Positions 16,736 through 27,800 of a DNA stretch of 64,000 bases are shown piece after piece; position 1 is the first letter of the stretch; each line of letters opens with the position of its first letter. The position numbers were made by a program, and so were the translations under genes. Origin of the DNA: an uncultured Bacteroidales bacterium (lineage in GTDB: Bacteria > Bacteroidota > Bacteroidia > Bacteroidales > Bacteroidaceae); assembly GCA_902800305.1 (NCBI GenBank), contig CADCDP010000001.1, forward strand, positions 124,001-188,000, in the 5' to 3' direction. Below the pieces are notes generated by a model. The model saw nothing but the letters and a program-made list of their open reading frames with translations. It was not told the origin of the DNA and made no database searches.

Positions 16736-19700
16736 GTATATTTCCTTTTTGTCGCTCCTTCTGCTCACCGCTTCGTGCAGCGACCATCTTTTCGAAGACC
16801 TTATCATTACCAACGAAGAGGACTCCGATGGTATGTCCTTTACTGTCAGCACCGTCGAGATGGCCGACCAGATAGTCAACATGGGCGGTACAAGAGCGAA
16901 TAGGTCGGAGAACTCCGAAGGCACAGTGTGTTCCGATGCCTTTGCTTCCCATCCTCTTACAGGCGATGCCTCCTACGGGTTGCAAGTGCATCGAATGCCC
17001 CTGCCTTATGTGGGTATTCACCGAAAAGCCGTGAATGTGCCATGCGTAGAGCCGTCTGAAAGTGCCGATCACTCCACCCGTGCTCCTGTAGCTGCTATCG
17101 TTGATGCCAGTGCCACCAACTTCCACGATTCCCTATCCATCTGGGGGTACACCAATGCTGTCTATAAAGACACAGGTGAGGGCGTTGAAGCAAACAAGAC
17201 CATCTTCAAACAAACCCTACTGAAGAAGGTGAACAACTGGCGCTCCTCCGCCCACTGGCCTTACGGCACCGATTCCGACAAGCCCACCAAGATGCGCTTC
17301 TATGCCATTGCGCCAGCCGTCGAGAACCTTGACGTACAGATGACAGGCTCTGAACCTAACTTCACCACTTCCCCTACGTTCACCTACACCCTGCCCGAAA
17401 CAGCAGGCGAGATGCGCGACTTGCTCTATGGCGAATCGGAAGAAATCGCGGTGCAGCCAGGCCCTACAGGTTCCACCAATGGTGACCCCAAGGCTGAGAA
17501 CCTTGGCAAGGACAACAAGTTAGTAGGACTCACCTTCCAGCACATTCTCACCTGCATCCGCTTTGCCATGGGTACCATCCCCAATGGTATCACCATTCAG
17601 CAAATCGCCATCGAAGGAGTCGGCACTTCTGCCACCTTCACCCCCTCCGCTACTGATGCCTCCACCGCCACCTCTGGCGCATGGTCTGCTTCCAGTGGCT
17701 CTGCCACCTACACCCTTTGGCCCCAAGGTGTCACTTCCACATCTGGCAGTAATGTCTATATCGACGGCGATTCGTGTTTCTTCATGATTCCCCAAACCCT
17801 GTCTTCGTCAGCCAAACTCACCGTCACTCTCAGTTCTCCACAGCACTATGAGGTCGATGATAACGGTGTTTACACACCTAACGATGGTGAGCGTACCTCT
17901 GCATCTTCTGGCAATTCCCGCACCCATACCCTTTCCTGTTCCCTTTCTGGCGACATCTGGAAGAAGGGTTACACCGTCACTTACAAACTCACTGTCGGGG
18001 AAGTGGAGGATGGCTATTACCTTATTGCCGAAAATCCTGAAGCCCACGAGCACAGCAACGCCTCTATCAACGGCGCTTTCCCTGTGCATAGCTACCGCAG
18101 TTATTTCGACTATTCCAACCCTGCCTATTCCGACGGAAAGGAGGTAGAGACCCATGCGGTTAATTGGAATGTGGTGGGCTATTCCACTACGGGCGAAGAA
18201 GATTCTTTTACGGTCGATAAACCTGATGCTGTTAGTTGGCTGACAGACATACATGGTACAAGTACAACCTCTGCTACATCCTACGAAGGTGGCTATGGTG
18301 CTATAGCTAACTATTCTATCGATGCTCAGTCATACACGAAAAGAGGAAATCATCAAACGATTTTAAATGGCAATTCTTCTTCTGAATTACCCTCGAACTT
18401 ATCATCTACTAATGGAACAGCGAATAGTTATATAGTCAATCGGATTGGTAGTTTTGAGTTTCCTTTGATTTATGGAAACGGTAATGTGAACACCTCCTCT
18501 CCAGACCCTATTTTCAAAGATCATGTAGGAGCCACTATTACTTCTCCTTCTATCAAAACACAAATCAAGGCGAAAAATACAGGTGAAATCACGGCAGACC
18601 CATCTGACCCTACCAGTGGAACACGTCGCGAATACGATTGGAGTACCAGCAACCTAAGAGCTACCGTCCTGTGGCAGGATACGCCCGAACTCATCTCATT
18701 GCTTAGTGTCGCCCCTTCCAGTGGTGATAATGGTGCGATTTCTTTTACGGTTAGTAAGTCCACCCCAGCCAATGCCGTGATAGCATTACAAGGGAGAAAA
18801 GTCATAGTTACCTACACTAGGACAGACAATGGAGAAGGTAATTACACAGACTGGTCTTCAACTGGAGGAAGCCCGACATTGGTGGATGGAGGAAACAATT
18901 GGGAAACCTTCTGGACATGGCACATCTGGATGACTGATGAAGTCTATAAAAATGAAGGTTCGGAGAATGGTGTTGATTTCGACAAAATGTACCTGAATTG
19001 GGATTGGGATGGAACAAACCATCTTGTTTCGCTTCAAAACAAAGCTAATAACCAGAATACAATTCTTCCCGTCAACCTCGGCTGGGTGCCCGATGACAAC
19101 GATTTTGGCTTCTACGACCACCGTGAAGTGTGGGTAAAACTTGAACAAGAAGAACCCGCTATCGTGGGAGCCTCTAAGCAATCTACCATCGTGAAGATAG
19201 AGCAACATGCCCGTCAGCCGCTCGTTACAGGCACCAGCACCATTTATCAGTGGGGTCGTCCCACAGCGTTGCCCATGCTGAAGAAAGTGGATGGTACCTT
19301 ACGCCCTATCTACGGAGCTTCAGGCAACACCGACATCAGCGCCAACTTCACAGGAAAGAAAGTGACTAACTATTGGGAGTTCATCGAGTCGCCTTACAAT
19401 CTTTTGAAAGATAACAGCAACTCCAAAGGTTGGTGGCCTAATGGCACAGAATACGCCTTTTGGAGTGCAGCCAGTGGCGAAAAGACTATCTACGACCCCT
19501 GTCCTCCGGGTTTTCAGATGCCATCTTATGGAGTTTTCACAGGTACCTCGCGTCATCCCTCGGCTGATGTAGCCACGAAGGGACTCTACCTCAATATATG
19601 GCCAGATGCTACTAACGATGAAGGACAGACCGTGAAGAGCGGTGAACAGCGCAAGGGTGCCTACCTCTATACTAAATATCACGAAGCGACCACTGAAACG

Positions 19701-19997
19701 ACAACGATTCCAACAGATCATCGTTATGACCAGCTTTTCTATCTGCCAACCACAGGTCGCTGGTCGGGCGACGCAACCGAGGGCGAAAGTTATGCCAACA
19801 AGCAAAGTGACACCTCTACGGGCATCTATTGGTGTGCCGAACATGATGGCACTACAGGTGGTAAAGCCCTTTGGTTGAAGCCCGAATGGAGTGAAGAGTA
19901 CACTTATTCTGGCACAGGTGAAGACAAATCGCCCGTACAGCGTCAAAAGACGCTCAACTACAATATAGCTCTCCCCATCCGTCCTGTTCAGCCATAA
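16722..19997 (+). CDS. Large fimbrillin-family tip-like lipoprotein, 1091 residues
   Basis: Lipoprotein signal (LLLLTASC, Cys19). The N-terminal 350 residues keep fimbrillin markers in weaker form (MRFYAIAPA, MRDLLYGES, FQHILTCIRFAM) and a T-R-A site at residues 57-59 (MGGTRAN), 39 residues after the Cys. A middle region contains ATVLWQDTPELISLL and WTWHIWMTDE, and the C-terminal third contains IYDPCPPGFQMPSYGVF followed by LFYLPTTGRWSG and ALPIRPVQ. This PCPPG-type C-terminal domain is common on large Bacteroidales pilus tip or accessory adhesins, so I infer a tip adhesin. It is the last gene of the + strand operon, with the palindromic element B 28 bases downstream. ATG 16722 is the third of three similar start blocks; only it opens the long frame. 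Confidence 0.8.
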   Translation: MRIVKYISFLSLLLLTASCSDHLFEDLIITNEEDSDGMSFTVSTVEMADQIVNMGGTRANRSENSEGTVCSDAFASHPLTGDASYGLQVHRMPLPYVGIHRKAVNVPCVEPSESADHSTRAPVAAIVDASATNFHDSLSIWGYTNAVYKDTGEGVEANKTIFKQTLLKKVNNWRSSAHWPYGTDSDKPTKMRFYAIAPAVENLDVQMTGSEPNFTTSPTFTYTLPETAGEMRDLLYGESEEIAVQPGPTGSTNGDPKAENLGKDNKLVGLTFQHILTCIRFAMGTIPNGITIQQIAIEGVGTSATFTPSATDASTATSGAWSASSGSATYTLWPQGVTSTSGSNVYIDGDSCFFMIPQTLSSSAKLTVTLSSPQHYEVDDNGVYTPNDGERTSASSGNSRTHTLSCSLSGDIWKKGYTVTYKLTVGEVEDGYYLIAENPEAHEHSNASINGAFPVHSYRSYFDYSNPAYSDGKEVETHAVNWNVVGYSTTGEEDSFTVDKPDAVSWLTDIHGTSTTSATSYEGGYGAIANYSIDAQSYTKRGNHQTILNGNSSSELPSNLSSTNGTANSYIVNRIGSFEFPLIYGNGNVNTSSPDPIFKDHVGATITSPSIKTQIKAKNTGEITADPSDPTSGTRREYDWSTSNLRATVLWQDTPELISLLSVAPSSGDNGAISFTVSKSTPANAVIALQGRKVIVTYTRTDNGEGNYTDWSSTGGSPTLVDGGNNWETFWTWHIWMTDEVYKNEGSENGVDFDKMYLNWDWDGTNHLVSLQNKANNQNTILPVNLGWVPDDNDFGFYDHREVWVKLEQEEPAIVGASKQSTIVKIEQHARQPLVTGTSTIYQWGRPTALPMLKKVDGTLRPIYGASGNTDISANFTGKKVTNYWEFIESPYNLLKDNSNSKGWWPNGTEYAFWSAASGEKTIYDPCPPGFQMPSYGVFTGTSRHPSADVATKGLYLNIWPDATNDEGQTVKSGEQRKGAYLYTKYHEATTETTTIPTDHRYDQLFYLPTTGRWSGDATEGESYANKQSDTSTGIYWCAEHDGTTGGKALWLKPEWSEEYTYSGTGEDKSPVQRQKTLNYNIALPIRPVQP

Positions 19998-20025
19998 TCC
20001 ACTTTGGGGAGCTACGGCACAAAAA

Positions 20026-20107
20026 AAGCGGTGTGAGTCACACCGCTTTGTCGATGTGAGTCACACCGAGGGTATCGGTGTGACTCAGACCGTTTTTGAG
20101 GCATCGA
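20026..20107. repeat. Nested palindromic repeat element, copy B (between convergent fimbrial halves)
   Basis: Related to the element at 5227-5325. First a perfect palindrome AAGCGGTGTGA / TCACACCGCTT around one base (20026-20048). Then a 13-bp stem TGAGTCACACCGA (20057-20069) / TCGGTGTGACTCA (20075-20087), with outer TCGAT (20051-20055) / ATCGA (20103-20107). The segment ending ACCGTTTTTGA is shared with copy A. It lies between the 3' ends of two convergent genes, so it could also act as a bidirectional terminator, although the match to copy A in a divergent intergenic region argues for a broader repeat family. Confidence 0.88.
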
Positions 20108-20142
20108 GTGGGGGGATGCGTTGGGTAGCGTGCCCCGTTTTT

Positions 20143-21807
20143 TCACCATTGGTCTGTCCAGCTACGAGGGTCGAATACAACGGTGATGCTTTCGGGGCCT
20201 TTCACCTTGTCGTCGCCTGGCATCAGTTCGTCGAGGAAAGCGTAGCAATAGATGAAACCGCTTTCCCATTTTAACTGCATGTTGAGCATGTTGATGGTCA
20301 CACGGGCAGAGACATCGTTGTTGTTTGTGTCCTTGCCTTTGGCGGTGATGACGATGTGTGGCACGTCTTCGTCCTTGAGCACCTGTGGCACTGCCATGAT
20401 GATGTTGCCAGGGAAGTAGTTGTAGTGCTTCGTGTCGTTGTCGGGGTCTTCTGTCTCTTCTGTTAGCTGATAGCCCAACGTGTTATCGCCTTCTCCAAAG
20501 GAACCATTCTTATTGTCGTCGTTCACATTTTCAAAGAAGCCGTACATGTATTGATCGTTCAGCATCACTCGCTCACCGTCTTGGAAAGTGAACCAATAGG
20601 GATTCATGATGTAGTGATTCACGGTGGCAGAACCGAGTGTCTCGGCATTGGTGTAGTTGAGGGTGGCATTACCGCTTGCGTCATATTCGGGTGTAAAGGT
20701 GCATTCCGTCTTGATGTTATTGAACGACATTGAATAGGTGATGTCGGCCATTAACGTCTCATCCACATCAGTAATGGTGGTGCGTGACCAGCGGACAGTC
20801 TCACCTTTCTTTTCATAGCTGTCCAACCATTCCGTGTCATCAGGAATAGGTTCGCCTTCCACAGCATCATGAGCTACTCCCCATGCATCCACAATCTGCT
20901 TCGTTTCATCTGCAGCTTCTTCCGCTGTTACTCTGCGAATCTTGTCGTCTGCAGCATTATCTACAGCATACACAATCTTGTCAGTTCCTCGGATAAACGC
21001 ATACAGCCTCACTTGTGCCAGTAAATGGTGGAAGACGAAAGGCACGGGTTTAGGGGAATAGGTGTTCACAGCCGTGCCCACCAATGGATAGGCATCGCGG
21101 TTGCAGTCGGTCACGATGTCGCTTATCATGAAGTCGCTCTGTTGTGCTGCATCGGGGTGCATGGTGAACTTCATGCTATCCATACCTTTGCCCTTGCCCT
21201 GACTTGCTGCCGAGATGCTGATGCCGTAAGCACCTGGGTCTGCCGTCTCGTTATAGGGGTAGTAAGCCCAGAAAGTGCAGTACTCATGTTGTGTAGCATC
21301 ACTTTCCAGCAGGTTGTTGGGCCAGAAGCGGAGTGGCGTATATTCCAAAGTATTCGTTCCACGGGAAGAAGGTTCAAGAATCTTGGCTTTCTGGTTGTAA
21401 AGCAGATTAGCGGAGTAGTAGTCTTGTAGCGTGGCTGTTTCCTCATCGGTAGGTGATGCCTTCTCAGACAAGTCCACAAGTTCATTCCACTTGTTTTGCC
21501 CAGTGTAGCATCCAAACACCCCCACATAATACTCTTTGGTGGTTTTCTCCACTGTACCTTCTTCATTGGCACGCCAATAATCACGCATTTTAGTTTCGGG
21601 TAGCGTGTACTCATTCAGGTTCACGATGGAACCATCGGCACGGGTGTCTTGCACCATCCGACTACTCGACACCGTAGCTGTGAAGCTGATGCCTTCTGCC
21701 TCTTCTTCATGCTTGGGGGTGAAGTCGTCCCAGTGGTCGGCACAGGAGGCGAGTACCAGCAACGCCACGCCCCCACACACATTACCTATTTTTATTCTTA
21801 TTTTCAT
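20143..21807 (-). CDS. Fimbrillin-family lipoprotein 6
   Basis: 554 residues with lipobox LLVLASC (Cys22). Family markers in weaker form: CTFWAYYPYNETA, SDFMISDIV and FHHLLAQVRLYA. Processing-type T-R-A at residues 55-57 (VQDTRAD), 34 residues after the Cys. It is transcribed toward the + strand operon and lies 80 bases downstream of the giant gene on the same strand, so the two probably form a separate transcription unit. This repeats the pairing of fimbrillin-type lipoprotein and giant secreted protein seen on the + strand. Confidence 0.82.
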   Translation of the reverse strand: MKIRIKIGNVCGGVALLVLASCADHWDDFTPKHEEEAEGISFTATVSSSRMVQDTRADGSIVNLNEYTLPETKMRDYWRANEEGTVEKTTKEYYVGVFGCYTGQNKWNELVDLSEKASPTDEETATLQDYYSANLLYNQKAKILEPSSRGTNTLEYTPLRFWPNNLLESDATQHEYCTFWAYYPYNETADPGAYGISISAASQGKGKGMDSMKFTMHPDAAQQSDFMISDIVTDCNRDAYPLVGTAVNTYSPKPVPFVFHHLLAQVRLYAFIRGTDKIVYAVDNAADDKIRRVTAEEAADETKQIVDAWGVAHDAVEGEPIPDDTEWLDSYEKKGETVRWSRTTITDVDETLMADITYSMSFNNIKTECTFTPEYDASGNATLNYTNAETLGSATVNHYIMNPYWFTFQDGERVMLNDQYMYGFFENVNDDNKNGSFGEGDNTLGYQLTEETEDPDNDTKHYNYFPGNIIMAVPQVLKDEDVPHIVITAKGKDTNNNDVSARVTINMLNMQLKWESGFIYCYAFLDELMPGDDKVKGPESITVVFDPRSWTDQW

Positions 21808-21830
21808 TGCTTGGGTTGTTTATTTAGTTT

Positions 21831-21887
21831 TATTCTAGGCTTTCTAGGTTCTCCTAGGCTATCCTAAATTATTTAAGGTTTTCTCGG
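21831..21887. repeat. Degenerate 10-base tandem repeat in the giant gene/lipoprotein spacer
   Basis: Six imperfect 10-base units in register (for example TATTCTAGGC, TTTCTAGGTT, CTCCTAGGCT, ATCCTAAATT, ATTTAAGGTT, TTCTCGGCTA) fill the gap between the stop of the giant gene and the start of lipoprotein 6. The last unit runs into the giant gene's stop codon. No hairpin terminator is evident, which is consistent with read-through into lipoprotein 6. Confidence 0.7.
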
Positions 21888-24800
21888 CTATTTCACCACC
21901 ACCTTCTTATGCCCGAAGATATACACACCTTTGGGCAAACCAGGGTTGTTCTGGCGGAGTGTCTGCGGAGTCTCGTGGGTAGCCACTTTGCGGCCGGAAA
22001 GGTCATAGACATCGCATGGCCAAGGAGTCCTTTCGGTTATCGTATCTTCAATGTCCTTGTCTTCTTCGAAGTCGTAGTCTTCCTCGTCGAAGATGGCCAC
22101 GATGTGCGGCTTAGCTCCACCGCCTGGGGCTGTGTAGTTATAGATATAGTATGCTTTGTTGTGGTACACATAGCGGTTGTCGCGCTGAGCATCGGTGGCT
22201 GAGCGAGCATCAGCCTCATAAGCATTGTCATTTTCACGTGCCCAATTCTCGTTGGTGTACCAACCGACACGCTTTGTGTAGTCATACTCGTGTGTACCGT
22301 GTGGATCAGCGAATGGCAGACCGAATACCATCACACGATTTTCCGTGTTATCAGGCTTTTGTATCAAGTCTGATGGCTCCGAAAGTGTCTTCTCTAGATA
22401 CTCACCCTTCAGCAGTATCTTCGATTTATCGACGCTCTTGGCTTCGTCGTAAGGTAGGTAGAGGTCCACATAGTGCTTGGTGGCATAGGGGGATTTATCC
22501 TGATTCTTCAGCTCGACAGAGCCTGTGTTGTTGGAACGGATAACCACAGGCCAAGTAGCCGGAATGTACTGTGGGTTACCCATGTTATTGAATTGGCTTA
22601 CGGCTTGCATCGTGACACTCTGATTGCCCGTTTCGCCCTTGGGCATCGTCATGGTGAAGGCCACATCCACGGTCTTACCCAATCGGGTGTCGAAAGGCAC
22701 ATAGAGTGTTCCGTAATAGTAGGAATCATCTGCTCCAGCAGCATTTTTGCCACCCTTCTGTACTTCCACACGCAACGGCATCTGGTTGTAAGGCCAAGCG
22801 GTCTTCGTGCCCACAGGCTGGAGCAGCCACTTAGTATCTTGGATGCCGTTCTCACCGTCGGAAACGTAGTGGTCGCCTATTTCCTCCATCTCGTTGTTGG
22901 TGTGGTTGGTGATGCGATAGCGGTGGTTCGGGTCGATACAGATGTAGTTTGTCTGTATGTTTTCTGCCACGATGTCATCCCAGCCACTCAACGTTGCCCC
23001 CGAACCGTTCGTCTCGCCAATTGCATACTTGCGTGTGCGGATGGTGAAGGCGGTGCCACCGACATCTTCCAGACGGAACTTGTCGTCGAACCCTTCGTTT
23101 CCTGATATCGAAGAGAAGTCTGCATTGTCTGAAAGTTCCGTCTTTCCGAAGGTTGCATCGACGCCCTCCGTACCGCCTGCACGTGCCCAAAGCTTCAGCC
23201 CTTGGGTGTGGATGCTGTAGCGCGTGTACTTCTCTGTATTAGGTGTGGCATCCACAAACTGGAAGATGCTCGATGGGTCGTATTCGGCGGGCAGAATCTC
23301 GATGTTGCCACGCATGGCCTGATGGTCAGTCAAGTCGCGGTTTGTTCCTGCTGCTGCTATCTTATCCCTCAACTGTCCGAAGGTGTGGAGGGTCGAGTGC
23401 TCTTGGTCGGTCTCGAAGAAATGGAGCCAGCGGCCTCCATTGTTGTTCGGGTCGAGTGCATCGGTTTTCTCACTCTCGAAGCGATAGCCACTGATATAGC
23501 GTGGACCTACGATGCCCTTCTCATTGGTTCCATCACCCTTCAGGTCGTTGCCGTCAATGTCGAGTGCCTTCTGCGAGAACGCACGGATGCGATAATAGCC
23601 AGGCTTCATGTTGACGAGGTTGGTGGACTCAAAGGTCATCGGCAAGAGGGATGGTTCAGGACGTGCATCCCCTTCTGCCACTTCAGCACCTGTATTATCC
23701 TTAAACGTACCACTATACACTAACTCACGAGCCTGATTCAGCACTCGATATTCGCGTGGCAGCGTTGGGTCGTTCACATACTCTCCCAGACGGTTATACA
23801 GTTCCTTGTTGGCGAAGGTGTTAGCTTTCGCGGGGTCGAGACCACCCACATAGCCAGCCCTGTCGAAGTATGGCCACAACTGCTCGGCAGAAGTGAACAA
23901 TCGCCAGTTGGCATCGGGATTGCCGCGTAGGGTTCTGGCCGATGCGCTGGTGAGCGACGTGGTGTTTCCCGTGGTGTTGTGTACCATGTAGTAGCTCACA
24001 AACTCCGTGTCGTCGTTGTCGGTCCAAGCTGAGGTGGGGTGCATGAGGAAGGAACTTGGGTAGTCGCCTGTGAACATCTCATAGACGGCGTTAGTGGCTC
24101 CGTCGGTTGCCACGTCGTTACCCTTCAGACTGTGTACCACCTTTTTTCTGTTGAACGAAGTGCCGACAGCAGTGTTGGCTTTGCTCGTGTAGGTCGCTTG
24201 ATACATGGGCACTTCTCCTGGTACATTGTTAGACTCCATGAAAGTGTTGCCGTTGTTGTCAAGCAAGTCATTATTTGTCTTGTTCTTGCCCTTCGGCAGT
24301 TCTCCCTTGGTGGTCATAGCCACATCGTCCCAACCCGTACCGTTGATGGTGGCATAGCGCGAACGGAGCACGAAACCGTAGGGGTCACCTTCGGGAGCCC
24401 AAAGGTAGTTATTGGTGTAGTGCTCGGTGTGGTCGAGTCGGGCACCGATACCGTCCTTGTAGGTGAAGTTCAGCAAACCGTCCTGTTTATTGTTGGTCAT
24501 CATCTGGTACCATGCCGTGGTGTTGCGCCCCTTGTCGGCAAAGCGGAACTGCTCGGGGTTCACCTCATAGACCACATCGATAATGACTTTGCGGTTGTAG
24601 TGGCAGTCTTCCAGCTTCTCCAAAATGGTACCCTGTAGTGCCAATGCTCGGTCGTAGCCGCTGGGTTGCTTCTTGTCCACACCATTCACTGTTTCCTTGA
24701 CATCGGTTTCCTTGGCGGTATCGTCCCAATCAGCCCATTGGTTCTTGTCGAAGATGGACACCCACTTGATGCCGTATGCCTGTTTCGTCACATCATTTTC

Positions 24801-27800
24801 GATGAAGGTGGTGGGGATGGGATTCGTACCGTCGTTGGACTTGTAGGTCTGTCCAGCGTAGTAGTCGTCGTTGATGGTGATGGTGCCGCCATAGTAGCTG
24901 TATGTGTTACCCTCTACGATGGTGCAGGTCAGCCCTGTCCATGTTTCGTCTGCCACTTGGAAAGCTGGGTGTTCCGTGTCGGTCACAGAACGTTGAACGT
25001 CGCGCTGATACAGACGGTAGGTGCAGAACTGTCGGCGCATATACCAAGGTACAGCTGGACGGTTGCCGATACCCACACGACTAACGTTGTAGTCTGCCAC
25101 AGGATAGCTGACGATATCGCGCAACGAGGTTGTTTTCAGCAGGGTCTTGATATCGGTTTCTTTGCTCGTTTCCCATGCTGTTGGTGTTAAGAGACCAGGA
25201 ACATTGGTTTTGGTACTGTAGGTCGAAATGTAGTAATCCTTGTTGTGCTGGCGGTAAATGCCTTGATACATCAGGTATTCCAGCAGATGGTCTTTAACGA
25301 TTTGGCGAGCTTCAGCCTTGGTCACATTGTTGAATCCGCTCACCACAGGGTCGTTGCCCGTTACGCCCGAAGGCAGGTCATCACTGCTTAATGTTTGCAA
25401 ATAGTCCTCCTCTGCATCGAGCGAATGTTGATGGGCAATGATGAGGTGGTATTGCAGGATGTCGGCATATTTGATCAGGTTAGCCAGGAAGAACGGCTTG
25501 GCACCGCCCGTGTCGAGCGTGTTGCCCGTTGGGTCGTAAAGTGCAGTACCAGTACCCATGGTCGTGAGGTTCTTATCGGATGTACTTGAGTAGTCGAAGC
25601 TGACACACTTGATGACCTCGCCATTCTCATCAACGAGTGAGAGGTAGGTGTTACCGTTCTTGTCGATGGCCAGCGTAAAGTTCTGTGCTTCTTCCTCGAT
25701 GATGGACGTGGTGACATTCTTGCCCTCCACGATGACCGTTGCGCCTCGGTTCTTCAGGAACTGGGCATAGTTCTTCATGTTGAAGCTGTAAGGGTCTCCG
25801 ATGAGGCTCCACTTCTGTCGGTCGTTCTCACTCTGCGCACCTTCGTCGGCGTATGTCGGCTTCTGGTCGGTGTGGGTGTTCACGTAGGCAGTCGGATAAT
25901 AAGGAGTTGGGTCGTTGGAGACAATCTTCGTCTTCTTCTCATACCGATATACTTCATCGATGATGTGACCGTCGGCATTATAGACATAGTGGTCGAACAC
26001 GGGTTCGTAGTATTCCACCTCCACGTTGGTTCCTTTATAATACTGTGTCCACTGGTAGTAGGTGTTCAACCAAGTGTAGTCCTCCGTCTCGGCATCCAAC
26101 TCGGTAGTGAAGAACGGCGACACGTTGTCCTGGACGGTATAGACGTAGGTGAGTAGGAGGTTGATGCTCGATTCTTTTTCTAACTCACGGAAAGTTTTTC
26201 CATTCTTGATTTTCTCATTGCTGTCGAAATCCGTAATCTCGATGCCTCGGTTATCGTTGTCCACGTAGTCGAGATAGCACTTGTAGGTACAGCCGTAGCG
26301 CTTCAGGCTGATGGGCAGCGATTCGGTAGCGTTGCCGTAACGTAGTTCCAGATTCTCCCGCTTGATGCGCAGCACGAATGGACTTTGGTCGGTGACGATT
26401 TGTACATCGGCATCGAAGCAGTCATTGTCGGCACCATCGTTGTCTTTCGCCACAGCGGTGCGGATGGTGAGCAGCTGTTGCTTCACGCCCATATCGGCCA
26501 TGGTTTGCGAATAGTTTACGGCATTGACGTTGTTGCTGTAGGTGTCGAAGTCGTTAAGCGAGTAAGGCACCATCTCAAAGTAGCTGGTGTAGTTGGAAGT
26601 TCCATTAGGATAAGCCTTTGACACCAGTCGCCAATAGTTGTTGGTCTGGTTGATGATGCCTGGGCCGGTCTGGTCGTTGCTGTAGTCGCCGATTAGTCCA
26701 CCTGCGCCATTGTCTGGCGAGGCTTGCTTGAGTGAGGCGGTACGCAGGAAGTAGTTGCTGTCGCTATTACCCATCTGACTGAGGTTGCTGCCCGTCTTGG
26801 TCATCTGGAGCGAGAAGTGTGTGTTGATATCGCCTTCGACCAACGCAGCCGTTCCCGTCGAGGTCTTTTCTGTAGCGGCATCATACGTTGTTTGGTCAAT
26901 CAGGCTGGTAGTCCAAATGACACTGTCGGCAGGTTCGGTTTTATTGTAATCCAGAATGGTTGCCTTCGTGACAGCCAACCACATCGGGTCGGTGTTGGCG
27001 GTGCCGTCCTCCGAGCGTCGGCGGTTCAGGATGGTGAAGTCGTAGGGGTCGCCGATGAAGGCCCAGTGCAGACCTTTCAGACCATCGTTCCATCCGTTGG
27101 CTTCGTTGTTCCAGCCTGTCTTACCGTTGCTCATGGCACGTCGGTAGTTGCTCACCAGTGTGGTTTGGTTCTCGACGGCAGGCGAACCGCCCACATTGGT
27201 CTTGTCATAGTAGAGCCAGTTTCCATTGCCCACCATCATGTCAATCCATTGCGGGCTGCTGGGATCGGTGGTGAAGAGGTGTACCTGCTTGCCCTCCTCG
27301 GTGTTGGTGAGGTCGCTGACAGTGTAAGTGACACGGAACTTATACGAGGCGCGATGCTGGGTGCCATCGACAAACACAACGCTGTTGTGCTCTGTGCAGT
27401 CCTCCATGTTGTAAGCCGCTACGTCTTTGCTCTTATCGAGCACGAAGGGGAAACTGCCGCTGTTCCATGTGGAATTATTATTTTTCTGATACTCTAGATT
27501 ACCATATTCCACGAACTTGCGTTGCAGGTGGCGCGGCACTTCGTAGATGGTCTCGCCTACACCGAAATACTCGCTCAACTCCTCTTTCACCACAGGGTTG
27601 CCACTATAATTATCCTTATAGGCACTAAAGTAAACCTTTGACGGTTGGATGAGGCGGATGACCGTGGAATCGTTGTTGGCTTCGTGGTAGCCGATGTACT
27701 TACCCGAAAGATGACGTTCGTTGTGCGTGCGGTAGTTCAGGTTGATGTCGTAAGTACCACGCCGGTTTTCGTTGGCTTGTCGGTACTCACGCTTCAAACC

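Noticed and set aside
5227-20107. Composite transposon or genomic island bounded by elements A and B
   Set aside because: No transposase, integrase, tRNA attachment site or target duplication was found, so mobility is kept only as a question in the findings.
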